Assembly: GCA_963978545.1 (NCBI GenBank)
Contig: OZ021727.1
Location: 91,139,262 to 91,203,261 of the forward strand
Source: Linyphia triangularis
Taxonomy: Eukaryota; Arthropoda; Arachnida; Araneae; Linyphiidae
Reading direction: 5' to 3'
DNA length: 64,000 bases
Positions 1 through 11,973 of the stretch are shown here, in pieces (position 1 is the first letter of the stretch; every line of letters starts with the position of its first letter). The notes under the pieces were generated by a model. The model was not told where the DNA came from. It was given only the letters and a program-made list of their open reading frames with translations, and ran no database searches. The position numbers and the translations under genes are program-made.

Positions 1-179
1 TTTCCTTTGAAATGTAAATTCGGGAATTGCATTTAATTAAAAATGTGTGCTAATGAAAAATATTGTAAATGATATACGCAATACAAACTTCAGTGGCAAA
101 ATAAAAATAGAAATTACGAAATATTTACATTAAGTGCAATTATTTCTATAGGGAAGGCTGCCCTAGCAGAGTGAAATTT
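1..179. other. AT-rich edge, no gene seen
   Basis: No coding region or repeat that I recognise. It ends where the first SINE target-site duplication begins. Confidence 0.5.
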
Positions 180-193
180 CTTTTTTAATTTTA

Positions 194-374
194 GCCAACC
201 AAACGGTATAGTGGTTAGCGTGCTAGCTTCTAGACCGCGAGGTTGCGGGTTCGAGTCCCGTGTTAGGCATGGGTGTTTGTAAATGTATGTTGGCTTGTCT
301 AATGACGAATGTTTCGGCGCATTATATCCCTCGTGTTGCTGACGGCGCCAGATAATCTGAAAACAACCAACCAA
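194..374 (+). mobile_element. tRNA-derived SINE, copy 1
   Basis: The head carries RNA polymerase III promoter boxes: an A-box-like TAGTGGTTAGCG and a perfect B box GGTTCGAGTCC at 248-258. A tRNA-unrelated body follows, and the copy ends in a short AACC-repeat tail. It is flanked by a perfect 14-bp target-site duplication (CTTTTTTAATTTTA at 180-193 and 375-388), the signature of LINE-assisted target-primed insertion. It shares head, body and tail with the copies at 6294, 30607 and 36916. The open frame that covers it on the minus strand is incidental. Confidence 0.92.
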
Positions 375-388
375 CTTTTTTAATTTTA

Positions 389-709
389 ATTTTTCTATTT
401 TTCTCAATTGTTTAAAAAATTCCATCATACCTTTTATATTGTCCCTAGGTAGATCACTCCTGACCTACCACTAGACAGTATCTGGTGAACCAAGAGCTGA
501 ACCTGAGATAGGGAAAGAAAAGTTATGTAACCGTAAGAAGTTTTATAAGAACTTTAATGCTAAAATCCCATTATTTCTGAACGGTATTCCTAAAGACAAC
601 TTGATTATGATATATAGGTTTAACAAAAACGGAATCGATTCATGGTAACAAAGGAACAGACCAATTTCTGAGTAAATAAATTCACAGTTCCACATATTAA
701 AAACATACC
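389..709. other. intergenic, nothing recognised
   Basis: AT-rich DNA between the SINE and the Tc1-like element. One short minus-strand open frame is present, with no recognisable domain. Confidence 0.5.
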
Positions 710-711
710 TA

Positions 712-2376
712 CAGTGTGTAAAAAAAGTATCCATACGGAAGCCAAAGTTACAAATAAATTAGCATAACTTCTAATATTTTGCTTCATATCTTCAGAAACT
801 ACTGAAATATGTTTAATTTGATTCTTTAAAATAAGTTTATAATAAATTTATGTTTTTACAAAACGCAGCAAGTATTAAATTGAAATATTTGGGAAATATT
901 GCTAAATGACATGCAAAAAAAGTTTCCATACGCAATATGAAAATTAACCCTGACATCTCCCACAACAGACTTGCAATAAATTTTCAAAGCTGAAGTGTAC
1001 GCGAGTGTCATGATGACATGATAACAGCAATTGTTTAATTTTAGCTTGTAGCTGATTGTCTTAAAAAGGAGTTGCTAAATCTATTCTTGAGTTGAGAATG
1101 CTTATGAAATATTGGATTATCTATAAAAAACATTTTGGAGAAATCTTTAATATATTGAAGTCTATAGTACAATATAATATTGAAAGACACCGTGAGCTTC
1201 AAACTTTTGAGGATAGAGTTTGATTCGGAAGATCTTCAAAGTTAAAACGCTTGCATAAAAGAAATACCCTATTGTAAGGTTCAATATAATCAGCGAATAA
1301 AAGCACCTCAAGTCGCACATGACTTAAAAATTGCAAAAAACATTGAAGACAATTCCCAAGTGATAATTTATGCGCACTGGTTAAGACGTTTTGCGTTGGA
1401 ATTTCAAGATACACTTACCTATGCTTATTTTCTTCTACCTAACGTAAATTGCCGACACCAGCATCTCTCATACACTCCCACACCATAACGCCTCCTCCAC
1501 CGTGTTTTACAGTTCTACATAAATTATAAGTTAAAATTTTTTAATTTCGTTTTCTCCTGACCATAACTCGATTATCTGACCCTTGGATATTTAATTTTAA
1601 TTCATCACTAAAAAAAAAAAAAATTCAAAATCGATGCGCATTTTTCTGTTACATGTACTTATATAAGGGTTCTCATGGGCTGCAAGTCCATTCAGATACG
1701 CTTTTTTAATAACATTTCTCCCCGTTTGAGATGTCACTTCAATGTTTTTATCAATTTTTAAGCCATGTGCGATTTAAGGTGCACTTATTCGCGGATTATC
1801 TTGAACCTTACTATAGGATACATCTTTTATGCAAGTGTTTTAGTTTTGAAAATTTTCCTGATCAATATCTGTCCTCAAAATTTAAAAGCTCATCGATGTA
1901 CTTCAATAATATATTGTACTAGACTTCAATATATTAAAAATTTTGTCAATTTTTTTCATAGATAATCCATCATTTCATTACTGAATCATCAACTCATGAA
2001 TAGATTTTGGAACTCCATTTTTTTAAGACGATCAGCTACAAGCTAAAATTAAACAATTGCTGCGATCATGTCTTCATGACACTTGCGTACACTTCAGTTT
2101 TGAAAATTTACTGTAAGTCTGTTGTGGAAGATGTCAGAATTAATTTTCATATTGCGTACGGAAACTTTTTTTTGCATGGCACTTAGCAATATCTCCTAAA
2201 TATTTCAATTTAAGTACTTGCTGCGTTTTGTAAAAACATACATTTATTTTAAACTTATTTTAAAGAATCAAATTAAACATATTTCAGTAGTTACTGAAGA
2301 TATGAAGCAAAAGATTATAAATTATGCTAATTTATTTTTAACTTAGACTTCCGTACTGAGACTTTTTTACCCACTA
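712..2376 (-). mobile_element. palindromic Tc1/mariner-like element (defective)
   Basis: The ends are inverted copies of a CAGTGTGTAAAAAAAGT-type terminus. TA dinucleotides flank both (710-711 and 2377-2378), as expected for Tc1/mariner. The inverted arms are unusually long: about 712-1357 and 1727-2376 are mutual reverse complements with scattered differences. The minus strand of the right half and centre translates to a decayed Tc1 transposase: a helix-turn-helix segment (NPRISAPQIAHGLK near 1800), then GSDNRV and HGGGGVMVWECM near 1480-1500. The left arm repeats the N-terminal part in the opposite direction (KAPQVAHDLKIAKNIE near 1310). The C-terminal catalytic half is missing. This could be a head-to-head rearrangement or an insertion followed by deletion. 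Confidence 0.85.
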
Positions 2377-2378
2377 TA

Positions 2379-3690
2379 TATTTTATTTAGCTATACAATT
2401 CTAGTGGCACCAAACACTTTCAAACATAAACTTTTAAAGTAGTATCTCTCAACATCTTCAATATTTAATCATCTTAGTTTCTCTTCAGTCTCTCAATGTA
2501 GTTATCCAATAAACGTAATACTTTGTAAGTAAAATAATAACGATATCTGAAATTGAAAGCAAAATGGATTCTAAGCGACCACACATAATTCAACTCACAT
2601 CAAACATCTTAAGGTGCCCGACTATGATTAAAATGGAAAAATCAATTTATTTATTTTTTTCGTTTCATATGAATTAAAAATTTGTCTTTTCAAATCAGTT
2701 TGTGTTCTTCTAGTACTTTAAATAGAAGTTTAGTTACAGTCGTTCAAAAAAGGTTGTTAATAGGAAAATTCATACTGTGAGATTTTAAAATCGTGTTTTC
2801 TAAAGAATAGATTTTGCACTAATACTAAAATACGGCTTTTGTTCTATCTCCAAATGTATTTATGATAGAGTTATAATTGTTTTTACAGTTTTTTGTTATA
2901 CTATGTTGAGTGTAATGACCTACAGATTTGATTGTACCTATATTTTTCGACAAGTTATTGCTATATATACATAATAATATGTTGCGAAAATATTGAAATT
3001 TATGTGTAATCTTATACAACAGCCTATATCTTTTTTATTTTTGAAAATATAACTTAGACTTTAGATCATTATACTCATGAATATTATAGAATCATGTAGT
3101 AAAAAATTAAAAAATATATATATTAAAACTTTTTTTTGCAACATTAGCCGTTTTGACAAAATATTGGTCAATTTCGAACAAAAAACTCCTTTTTTTTAGA
3201 AAAATAAAATTAAAAAAGTTAATATTTTTGTCAATTTCATGTTTTTACCATAATATGAACATTTTTAATAGAATAAAAACTTTCATTAATAAGGTTTTTT
3301 TAAAAAATTGCTCCGAACGTAGTCGGATACCTTAAAAGACAAGAAAAAATTATTTTAATTTTGGTTTCCGGTTGTGCTGTAAACCACTATTGAAAAGATA
3401 ACTTAAAGATTATATTATTTGCGGACCAATTAATGTTTTTATTTACAAGTTTAGGTTGTAGTATGTATTCTCCTACATTAGTACACTATGACGTTTCCCT
3501 TAGTACCCCTTATAGCCATTGTAATTTGAATGGTCATTAAGATGGTTTCATTTGATAGAAAAGCTTGATGTAAAATAATGGCTAAGAAACATAGCTAAAG
3601 AAGTATAACTACAGAATATTATTGTTATTAGCAAAAAATGACAACAACTAAATTTTACTTATATTTACATTAAAAATTCCAGTTACTTAT
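2379..3690. other. AT-rich intergenic, nothing recognised
   Basis: No coding region with domain similarity. Short open frames at 2825-3019 (minus) and 3153-3335 (plus) have AT-driven composition and no motif. Confidence 0.5.
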
Positions 3691-3694
3691 CTAA

Positions 3695-4316
3695 CACGTT
3701 GACGCCGCGCGAATTTTTTAATGAATTCCTCTTCAAGCCTTGCGTACTTCTCAAAAGTGCTAGTATTGCGGTATAGCAATGTGAAGCCATTGTTTCTAAT
3801 AGCAGTAGAAGATATTTACGTTTAGAATGAAATGCTTATAGACATTCATTCCACACGGTTACGCAGCATTACCAGACCTCGGACTTAAAATTCTTAGATA
3901 GACAATTTTTCACAAGGGCATTTTGGATACAGTATACTTAATAATATTTTTATCTATTGAAATATCAATAGTAATTCAAAAACTAAGACTTTCTGCACTT
4001 TAAAATATACAAAGAAAGGCACTATGCCAAATTATAGGTGTGGAAGAAAGAACAGCGTACTGTCAGCCACCGGTGGTTGACGCAGCCTAAGCGGAAAGTT
4101 CAGTGCCGCAACCACCGATGGCTTATACGGCACTCAGCATTTTAATGGTATAATCCTGTAATAAATAAACATTAAGTAAATTTTCAGTAATTACTAAAAA
4201 CAATGTAATTTTTTTAGTTTTATATCATATTTTACACTGTCAGCCACCGATGCCTGGCGCGGCCTAAACGGAAAATTCAGTGTCAGCCACCAGTGGTTGA
4301 CAGGGCGCCCAACATG
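3695..4316. mobile_element. putative piggyBac-like non-autonomous element
   Basis: The left end reads CACGTTGACGCC after CTAA. The right end reads GGCGCCCAACATG before TTAA (4317-4320), so the termini are imperfect inverted repeats next to TTAA-like sites. Two direct internal repeats (about 4071-4134 and 4236-4300) share CAGCCACC, CCTAA, CGGAAA and TTCAGTG. No transposase is visible. The left flank is CTAA rather than TTAA, so the assignment is tentative. Confidence 0.4.
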
Positions 4317-4365
4317 TTAAACTTAGGATTCCGTTGAAGACAAAAACTAAAAATTCCATGAATTA

Positions 4366-5260
4366 ACTTCATTTAAAGAAGTAGTGTTCCTAAGTAAGAC
4401 TGCACTGTTGACACTTTTGTCTAAAATTCCCTGTTTATCTAAAAATAGTTTAATAATGGATGGCATACATAATTTACGGTTAAAAATACAATTGACCTTT
4501 TCACAACAGAACCATGTGGTAAAATAATGGTATATACCCCATCCCCCTTTGAACTAATTTATTAATTAACCTCATTTTAAGAAGTAATGTTCCTAGGTAC
4601 AGCTGCATTGTTGGTACTTTTGTCTAAAAAGATTCCTTCATCTAAAAATAGTTCAATAATGGATTGTATAAATAATTTGAGGTTAAAAAAATTATCGACT
4701 TTTTTCACAATAATACCATATGTGGTACAAGAGTAGAATATTTTTCGTCTCCCCTTTCTTTGTCTTCTTTCATAGACGACTTTATTTGCTCTTCCTTATT
4801 TAAGTGAATGCTCAATGCTTATTATCTTTATAGTTCAGAAAAGTGGTTTACAAAAAGTACATTTGTTTTATTAACATGCTTCCCTAAAAGTAAAGAAATA
4901 ATTAATTACTTTAGTAATTATAATTACTTTAATAATTATATTGACCTTTTCACACTAGTACCTTACGTGATAAAATAGTAATACGTTTCACTACCTCTGC
5001 TTCGTTTGTCTTCTTTCAATGACATCTTTATCTTCTCTTCTTTATTTAAGTGAATTCTCAATGCTTGTTATCTTTATAGTTCAATATCTTATGTAATAAA
5101 ATAGTAATATGTTTCACCACCTCTGCTTCTTACGTCTTCTTTCAATAAAGTCTCTCTATGCACTTCTTTATTAAAGTGATTTTTCAATGGTTGTTATCTT
5201 TATAGTTCAAAAGATAGGTTAATGAAATTACATTTGTTTTATTAACACGTTTTTTCTAAA
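4366..5260. repeat. degenerate tandem repeats
   Basis: The segment near 4366-4550 recurs near 4570-4760 (both with GAAGTA.TGTTCCTA, TTTTGTCTAAAA and AATAATGGAT). Another block with TCTTCTTTCA, TTATTTAAGTGA and ATCTTTATAGTTCA appears three times between about 4755 and 5225. Divergence is high. No gene is seen. Confidence 0.55.
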
Positions 5261-6279
5261 AAGTAAAGAAACTATTCGAAAAGACATATTTTTACATACT
5301 TTTACTTCAGCTCACTTCTCTTGTACGTAGAACGAAACACATTTTGGCGAAGTTTATCCATGCGTTTCTCGGTCTAACTTGGAAATAAAAGTCCCCATAT
5401 TATTTAGAGAAAGTATCAATAGTATTCTGTTGCTTTGTCATTCGAGATAAACATATTTTTAAAAATATTTAAGAATTTTTAAGAAATCGTGTAGTAAAAA
5501 ACAGTCTGTATTTTTTCGACAGAAGTTACAGTAACATTGGCAAAAATTATTTTACATAGTTACTTGAAAAAATGTGCGAAGAATAAATTTTACGTAATTC
5601 TACAAAATCTCGCAACTTCAGTTATACTTGAACGAACTTTTATTAGTTAGTTTTACATATGCATAAAAATTGTATCAAATATTCAAATCAAAACAGTCCG
5701 TTTGTCAATACACTTTAGAGCACGAAACAGTCCAACTCTTTTAAATTTCGCAGAAACTAAACTAATAAAAAAGTAATGCCAGAAGAATACCAGATGAATT
5801 CGATATTCTGTTTCACTTCTTCTTTTAAATTTTCGATTTAAATTCTTTCCCACGAGTTAATGGAAGGAGATCACTACAATTCTTTGGATTTCCAGAGATT
5901 ATTGCGTCTTCTAAAGATTGAAACGTCAACAGTTTTGAAAATGTGTTTCTTTCTTCCTTATTTTAATACTGCTGATGCAGTTTTCGAAGGAGTGGTATTG
6001 TTTGATTTTTGTGCTTAGAAAATTTCGACTCCTTAAGACATTTTGTAACTAAAAAACTAAATGTGATTGTGATGAAATATTTTGCTGTATATTAAAAGAA
6101 TAGGTCGTATTAGAAAATCTAAATGCTGGCTATCGCAACACAAACTAGGGATGTGGGACATAGCAGAACTTTAAATTTTACTGTAATATTGGCCATTGCA
6201 TTAAAATTCGATATTGAGTTATTTACCGTTTTCATATTTTCACTCATTTAAAAAAAATAAAAAATACCCAGTTTGGCGA
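5261..6279. other. intergenic, nothing recognised
   Basis: AT-rich, with no convincing coding potential or repeat family. Confidence 0.5.
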
Positions 6280-6293
6280 CATTTTTATCAATA

Positions 6294-6473
6294 GGTTGGT
6301 TGTTTTCAGATTATCTGGCACCGTCAGCAACACGAGGGCTATAATGCACCGAAACATTCATCATTAGAAAAGCCAACATACATTTACAAACCCCAATGCC
6401 TAACACGGGACTCGGAACCCGCAACCTAGCGGTTTAGAAGCTAGCACGCTAACCACTATACCGTCTGGTCGGC
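6294..6473 (-). mobile_element. tRNA-derived SINE, copy 2
   Basis: Same family as copy 1, in reverse orientation: the tail (GGTTGGTT on the plus strand) is on the left and the tRNA-like head on the right. The 14-bp target-site duplication has one mismatch (CATTTTTATCAATA at 6280-6293, CATTTTGATCAATA at 6474-6487). The B box has an extra C (GGTTCCGAGTCC on the minus strand), shared with the copy at 36916 but absent from copies 1 and 3. Confidence 0.9.
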
Positions 6474-6519
6474 CATTTTGATCAATAATTTTTACATGAG
6501 CAAAAAAAAAACGCCAAAA

Positions 6520-6960
6520 AGACAAAGTTAGCGACGTTATTCAATGAACATTATAATGTCCGCGTGAAACGGCAAAAAAAATATCCATCGTTTACGGGTG
6601 ATACTCAACGGTAGAGAGCTCTGTGTTAATGGCACTAGCTTTTCGACTTTTTACGTTTTTATGGCATTTTATGAGAATTTCGGAGACTGAGACGATGAGA
6701 ACTCTTTAAGATGAATTAGCATAAAGATTGTAATCAAAATCGTTGCAGTCGTTTTTAAGCAATTGCTGGAAACAGTTTTTTTCGTGATTTCAACCTTATG
6801 CGCATGAGCGATTTTGAATAAAAACATTAATGGTAGCTCCCATATGAAGGCAATTTTTTCGGGAGCTGACTACGTACACCCAGACATACGCAGACAAAGA
6901 CTCACAGACATGCATTTTTTCTAGGCCACTTTTTTGAAATCAGGATGTTCAAAAACTTAA
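6520..6960 (+). repeat. dispersed repeat, copy A
   Basis: Homologous in reverse complement to about 28840-29205. Shared landmarks include CTCTGTGTTAA, a CGACTTTTTAC-like block, GTAGTCAGC (reverse) and CATCCTGATTTCAAAAAA (reverse). The class of element is not recognised. Confidence 0.55.
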
Positions 6961-7222
6961 GAGAAATAAAAAAAAAGAGAAAAAAATCTCTTTTTTTTTT
7001 ATTATTTAAAAAAAAATTAAAGAAAAGGTTGCAGTACGACAATTTTAAAGTAAGCAATCTCCCTTATTTCATAGTATTCCTGCACCATACGTATCTTTGC
7101 TGATTATACATCCAACACAGGTATTTACCAGGTGTTATATATCAATGAAAGCCGCTGTTTGAAACAATTAAAATCTTAAAATTGACACTTTTCATAATTT
7201 TTGATTCCTGGTTACCTTAAAC

Positions 7223-7937
7223 CAACGTCAGCCACTATGCGGCCCACTACAAATTTTTCTGCGGCCCACTACAAATTTTTCTGCGGCCCTCCGACACCTC
7301 AGAAAATTAAAAAAAGAAAAAGAAGAAAAAAATCACATTTCACGGTATGGACTTTTATTTTAACGTAATTATATATTTTTTTTAAATAATATGTGTTTAC
7401 TATGTAGAACAGAGTTTTCCACAACGTGCCCGAAGAAACTATATGAAGAAGGTGATTTTCATCAAGAATAAACATAGGAATAACTTATATGAATCTCATT
7501 TGGGCATTTCATTGAAAATGACTGCAACAAATACTATGAAATACATCGACTTTATCATAAAATAAACAGAATGATTTCGACCGCCATCGTCTCACAATTT
7601 ATATCGATTAAAATAAAGTTAACTATATACAGTTTAAATACTTTCATTAAAAGTTAGGTCAAGTCGAATTGTCACGTTGAAACAAAAGATTCACTTCTTT
7701 TTTTTAGCCTTTAATTTATTAATAATGAAAACTTTTTTTTTAGTTATTTGAAAAAAAGAAAGAATTAAATATCAATTGTAATTTTATTAAGATAAAAAAA
7801 AAATTCCAGTTTTCCGCAATGCTATATATTGTTAAATAGATGATAATCAAATAAATATATTTTGGAGTATCCGGCCCACGAAAAGGTTCAACATAAGTCA
7901 TACTGCCCACCTCTAAAAGTTAGTGGCGAACGCTGCT
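7223..7937. mobile_element. hAT-like non-autonomous element
   Basis: The left terminus CAACGTCAGCCACTA and the right terminus TAGTGGCGAACGCTG form imperfect inverted repeats (12 of 15 by eye). The flanks read CTTAAAC on both sides, consistent with a 7-8 bp hAT duplication. A 23-bp block containing GCGGCCCACTACAAATTTTT is doubled near 7236-7290. No transposase is present. Confidence 0.5.
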
Positions 7938-8480
7938 TAAACCAAATGAAAAAAATCCTATAAAATTTAAATAAAGCTTTAAAATTCATTTTACATATAT
8001 TTAATTTAACGGTTTTTATTTTAGACGTCATTCCTCCATATTCTCAATAATATTTTCATACATGCACAAACTTTTTTTATGTGTTTGCTTCTGATGTCTC
8101 TAGCTGATATTGTTAATATTATTAAATATATTATATTATTCCCTGATATTGTTAAATAGATTATAAATAATCAAAGAAACATATTTTTTAGTATCCGGCC
8201 CGCGAAAAGGTTCAACATAAGTAAAAAAAATTTAAAATTTACTACGCCTATAATTTTATTTAATTTATCATTAAAAAATATTAAAACGCCTCTAAAATTT
8301 CTGGCGAACGCTGCTTAAACCAAATGAAAAAAATCCTATACAATGTAAATAAAGTTTCAAAATTCATTTTACAAATATTTAATTTAACGGTTTTTATTTT
8401 AGACGTCATTCCTCCATACTCTTAATAATATGTTCTTATATGCACAAACTTTTTTTTATATGTTTCCTTCTGAAGTCTCT
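7821..8480. repeat. tandem duplication spanning the hAT-like right end
   Basis: About 7821-8120 recurs as 8142-8480. Both carry GTTAAATAGAT, TATCCGGCCC.CGAAAAGG, GGCGAACGCTGCTTAAACC and TAGACGTCATTCCTCCATA. Copy 2 has an extra segment of roughly 57 bp. The repeated block contains the element's right end plus adjoining DNA, so the duplication followed the insertion. Confidence 0.7.
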
Positions 8481-8873
8481 AGCAGTTACTCATAACACCT
8501 ACTATTTAATTCGAATCACCCTTAGAGGCATAGATTTGATTTATCAGATTACAACCATGGTAACATTGGCTCTTGTGTAAACATCCATACGCCTAAAACC
8601 ATCAAGTCTTTTACTCTAACAAATCAAATTTAAATTATAGTATGTTTCAAAATCTCGGGCGAATTAAAATGATTCATATTCCATGTAACCATACCTCCGA
8701 AGCTAGCTTGTACGCTTAAAGCTCCGGTGAGTCAATTTAATGCTTACATTAACCTGATGAAGTGCTTTTGCATATTAACTGAGTAAACTATGCAATATTT
8801 ATCTAAATAATAACACTTTCTCATTCTTGCATAAAAGTAGCCTACACTTCTAGCCGGAGGAACATCAGCGATT
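8481..8873. other. intergenic, nothing recognised
   Basis: AT-rich spacer before the satellite array, with no coding signal. Confidence 0.5.
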
Positions 8874-11144
8874 TTCTGTCTTCCATTCTTGCTTCTACCT
8901 GAAAGGACAAGTTGATTATTTCTGTATAAGGCTTACACGAGAACCACACTGCACTAAACAAGTATTAGACATTGTTACGCAAATTTGTGTACATAGTTGT
9001 AAATAGTGAATAGTTACTTTGCATATTACTTTCAATTACCCATATGTTTACTTAAGGTAATGAAAGTATAGCATTCGGTCTGTCCGTCTTTCTGTCTTCA
9101 ATTCTTGCTTCTACCTGAAAGGACAAGTTGATTATTTCTGTATAAGGCTTACACGAGAACCACACTGCACTAAACAAGTATTAGACATTGTTACGCAAAT
9201 TTGTGTACATAGTTGTAAATAGTGAATAGTTACTTTGCATATTACTTTCAATTACCCATATGTTTACTTAAGGTAATGAAAGTATAGCATTCGGTCTGTC
9301 CGTCTTTCTGTCTTCAATTCTTACTTCTACCTGAAAGGACTGGTTGATTATTTCTGTTTAAGGCTTACACGAGAACCACACTGCACTAAACAAGTATTAG
9401 ACATTGTTACGCAAATTTGTGTACATAGTTGTAAATAGTGAATAGTTACTTTGCATATTACTTTCAATTACCCATATGTTTACTTAAGGTAATGAAAGTA
9501 TAGCATTCGGTCTGTCCGTCTTTCTGTCTTCAATTCTTACTTCTACCTGAAAGGACTGGTTGATTATTTCTGTTTAAGGCTTACACGAGAACCACACTGC
9601 ACTAAACAAGTATTAGACATTGTTACGCAAATTTGTGTACATAGTTGTAAATAGTGAATAGTTACTTTGCATATTACTTTCAATTACCCATATGTTTACT
9701 TAAGGTAATGAAAGTATAGCATTCGGTCTGTCCGTCTTTCTGTCTTCAATTCTTACTTCTACCTGAAAGGACTGGTTGATTATTTCTGTATAAGGCTTAC
9801 ACGAGAACAACACTGCACTAAACAAGTATTAGACATTGTTACGCAAATTTGTGTACATAGTTGTAAATAGTGAATAGTTACTTTGCATATTACTTTCAAT
9901 TACCCATATGTTTACTTAAGGTAATGAAAGTATAGCATTCGGTCTGTCCGTCTTTCTGTCTTCAATTCTTACTTCTACCTGAAAGGACTGGTTGATTATT
10001 TCTGTATAAGGCTTACACGAGAACAACACTGCACTAAACAAGTATTAGACATTGTTACGCAAATTTGTGTACATAGTTGTAAATAGTGAATAGTTACTTT
10101 GCATATTACTTTCAATTACCCATATGTTTACTTAAGGTAATGAAAGTATAGCATTCGGTCTGTCCGTCTTTCTGTCTTCAATTCTTACTTCTACCTGAAA
10201 GGACTGGTTGATTATTTCTGTTTAAGGCTTACACGAGAACCACACTGCACTAAACAAGTATTAGACATTGTTACGCAAATTTGTGTACATAGTTGTAAAT
10301 AGTGAATAGTTACTTTGCATATTACTTTCAATTACCCATATGTTTACTTAAGGTAATGAAAGTATAGCATTCGGTCTGTCCGTCTTTCTGTCTTCAATTC
10401 TTACTTCTACCTGAAAGGACTGGTTGATTATTTCTGTTTAAGGCTTACACGAGAACCACACTGCACTAAACAAGTATTAGACATTGTTACGCAAATTTGT
10501 GTACATAGTTGTAAATAGTGAATAGTTACTTTGCATATTACTTTCAATTACCCATATGTTTACTTAAGGTAATGAAAGTATAGCATTCGGTCTGTCCGTC
10601 TTTCTGTCTTCAATTCTTACTTCTACCTGAAAGGACTGGTTGATTATTTCTGTATAAGGCTTACACGAGAACCACACTGCACTAAACAAGTATTAGACAT
10701 TGTTACGCAAATTTGTGTACATAGTTGTAAATAGTGAATAGTTACTTTGCATATTACTTTCAATTACCCATATGTTTACTTAAGGTAATGAAAGTATAGC
10801 ATTCGGTCTGTCCGTCTTTCTGTCTTCAATTCTTACTTCTACCTGAAAGGACTGGTTGATTATTTCTGTTTAAGGCTTACACGAGAACCACACTGCACTA
10901 AACAAGTATTAGACATTGTTACGCAAATTTGTGTACATAGTTGTAAATAGTGAATAGTTACTTTGCATATTACTTTCAATTACCCATATGTTTACTTAAG
11001 GTAATGAAAGTATAGCATTCGGTCTGTCCGTCTTTCTGTCTTCAATTCTTACTTCTACCTGAAAGGACTGGTTGATTATTTCTGTATAAGGCTTACACGA
11101 GAACCACACTGCACTAAACAAGTATAAGATATTGTTACGCAAAT
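8874..11144. repeat. 216-bp satellite array, about ten units
   Basis: The marker CTACCTGAAAGG recurs every 216 bp (gaaagg at 8901, 9117, 9333, 9549, 9765, 9981, 10197, 10413, 10629, 10845, 11061). Units differ at only a few positions, for example TGTATAAGG versus TGTTTAAGG and GAACCACAC versus GAACAACAC, so homogenisation is strong. Each unit contains an imperfect hairpin (ACTTTCAATTACC ... GGTAATGAAAGT). The hairpin and the following ATAGCATTCGGTC also occur once outside the array, at 28745-28798. Confidence 0.95.
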
Positions 11145-11479
11145 CATCATTTACTATGAGAAAAAGATAAAAACTAAAATAAGAACTAATATTTAGTGCA
11201 ATTTTAATATACAGATTGGATAATTAAGTAGATTTCTTAAAAAAATTACGGAATGAAAATGCGTCATTTGTTTTTAATTAATAACATTTTAGTCCATGAG
11301 GACGTTTCAAATGCTGATAGGACATAAACGATCATGTTAAGTTTATAAAATCGTAGAAATAAAGTGTAATGATCAGCAAAAAAAATATTTGCTAGTATAG
11401 TTCAGAAACAACTTTGCATGAGTTAAATAACAAATGTTATCTTAACTTAGTAAATAATACTACTCATAAAAACAAAGTT
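11145..11479. other. intergenic, nothing recognised
   Basis: AT-rich spacer downstream of the satellite. No gene or repeat was recognised. Confidence 0.5.
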
Positions 11480-11973
11480 TTTCATATAAATCCTTTATAT
11501 ACATTGCCATATTTTATATTCGATAGCGCCATTTCTGTTGAAAGCATATGTTTTGTATTTGCATCCAATTTTATATACTAAAAGCATCTCTATCAGCAAA
11601 ATATGCGGTAAACTACTTTTCAAAATTCATTCATTACAAGGAATGTTAATTAATGCACTCATATCCAAATATCTTTAATTTATTCCGATTATAATTTATA
11701 ATAATTATTAATATTTCCGATCATAAATATTGAATACTGGTACCATTTTAACTGTCTCTCAGTCAAGTTCAAACTTTAGTTTTGAAATTTTTGAAAAGGG
11801 AATAAAGAAAATAAAATAAAAACAAACAAACATGGAACTACAAAACGATAATCAAAAAACTAAATATGTTTGAAAGTATCTATATATCGGCGACTTTTAT
11901 CGATATTTTTAATATCGATATTTTTTAGAAATATCGATAAAAGTATCGTCGTATCGATATATCGCCGACCTCT
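11480..11973. mobile_element. GAGGTCGG-ended element (hAT-like), rearranged copy
   Basis: The right part (about 11745-11973) matches the right part of the element at 16392-17104: ACCATTTTAACTGTCTCTCAG, then ACTACAAAACGAT, then clustered ATCGAT motifs and the terminus CCGACCTCT. The left part (about 11480-11700) matches that element's middle in inverted orientation, and the same inverted segment recurs near 14155-14395. It lacks a left terminus. Confidence 0.6.

Noticed and set aside
194..270. Intact tRNA gene
   Set aside because: The anticodon arm does not pair properly and the sequence continues into a SINE body with target duplications.
114..428. 104-codon minus-strand frame
   Set aside because: It runs through the SINE in antisense; similar frames occur at the other SINE copies.
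1199..1965. Open frames with SHVR..V.LFADY on both strands
   Set aside because: Antisense of the Tc1 transposase N-terminus in the two inverted arms.
8874..11144. CRISPR-like array
   Set aside because: The 216-bp units are directly abutting with no variable spacers; this is a satellite in a eukaryotic context.
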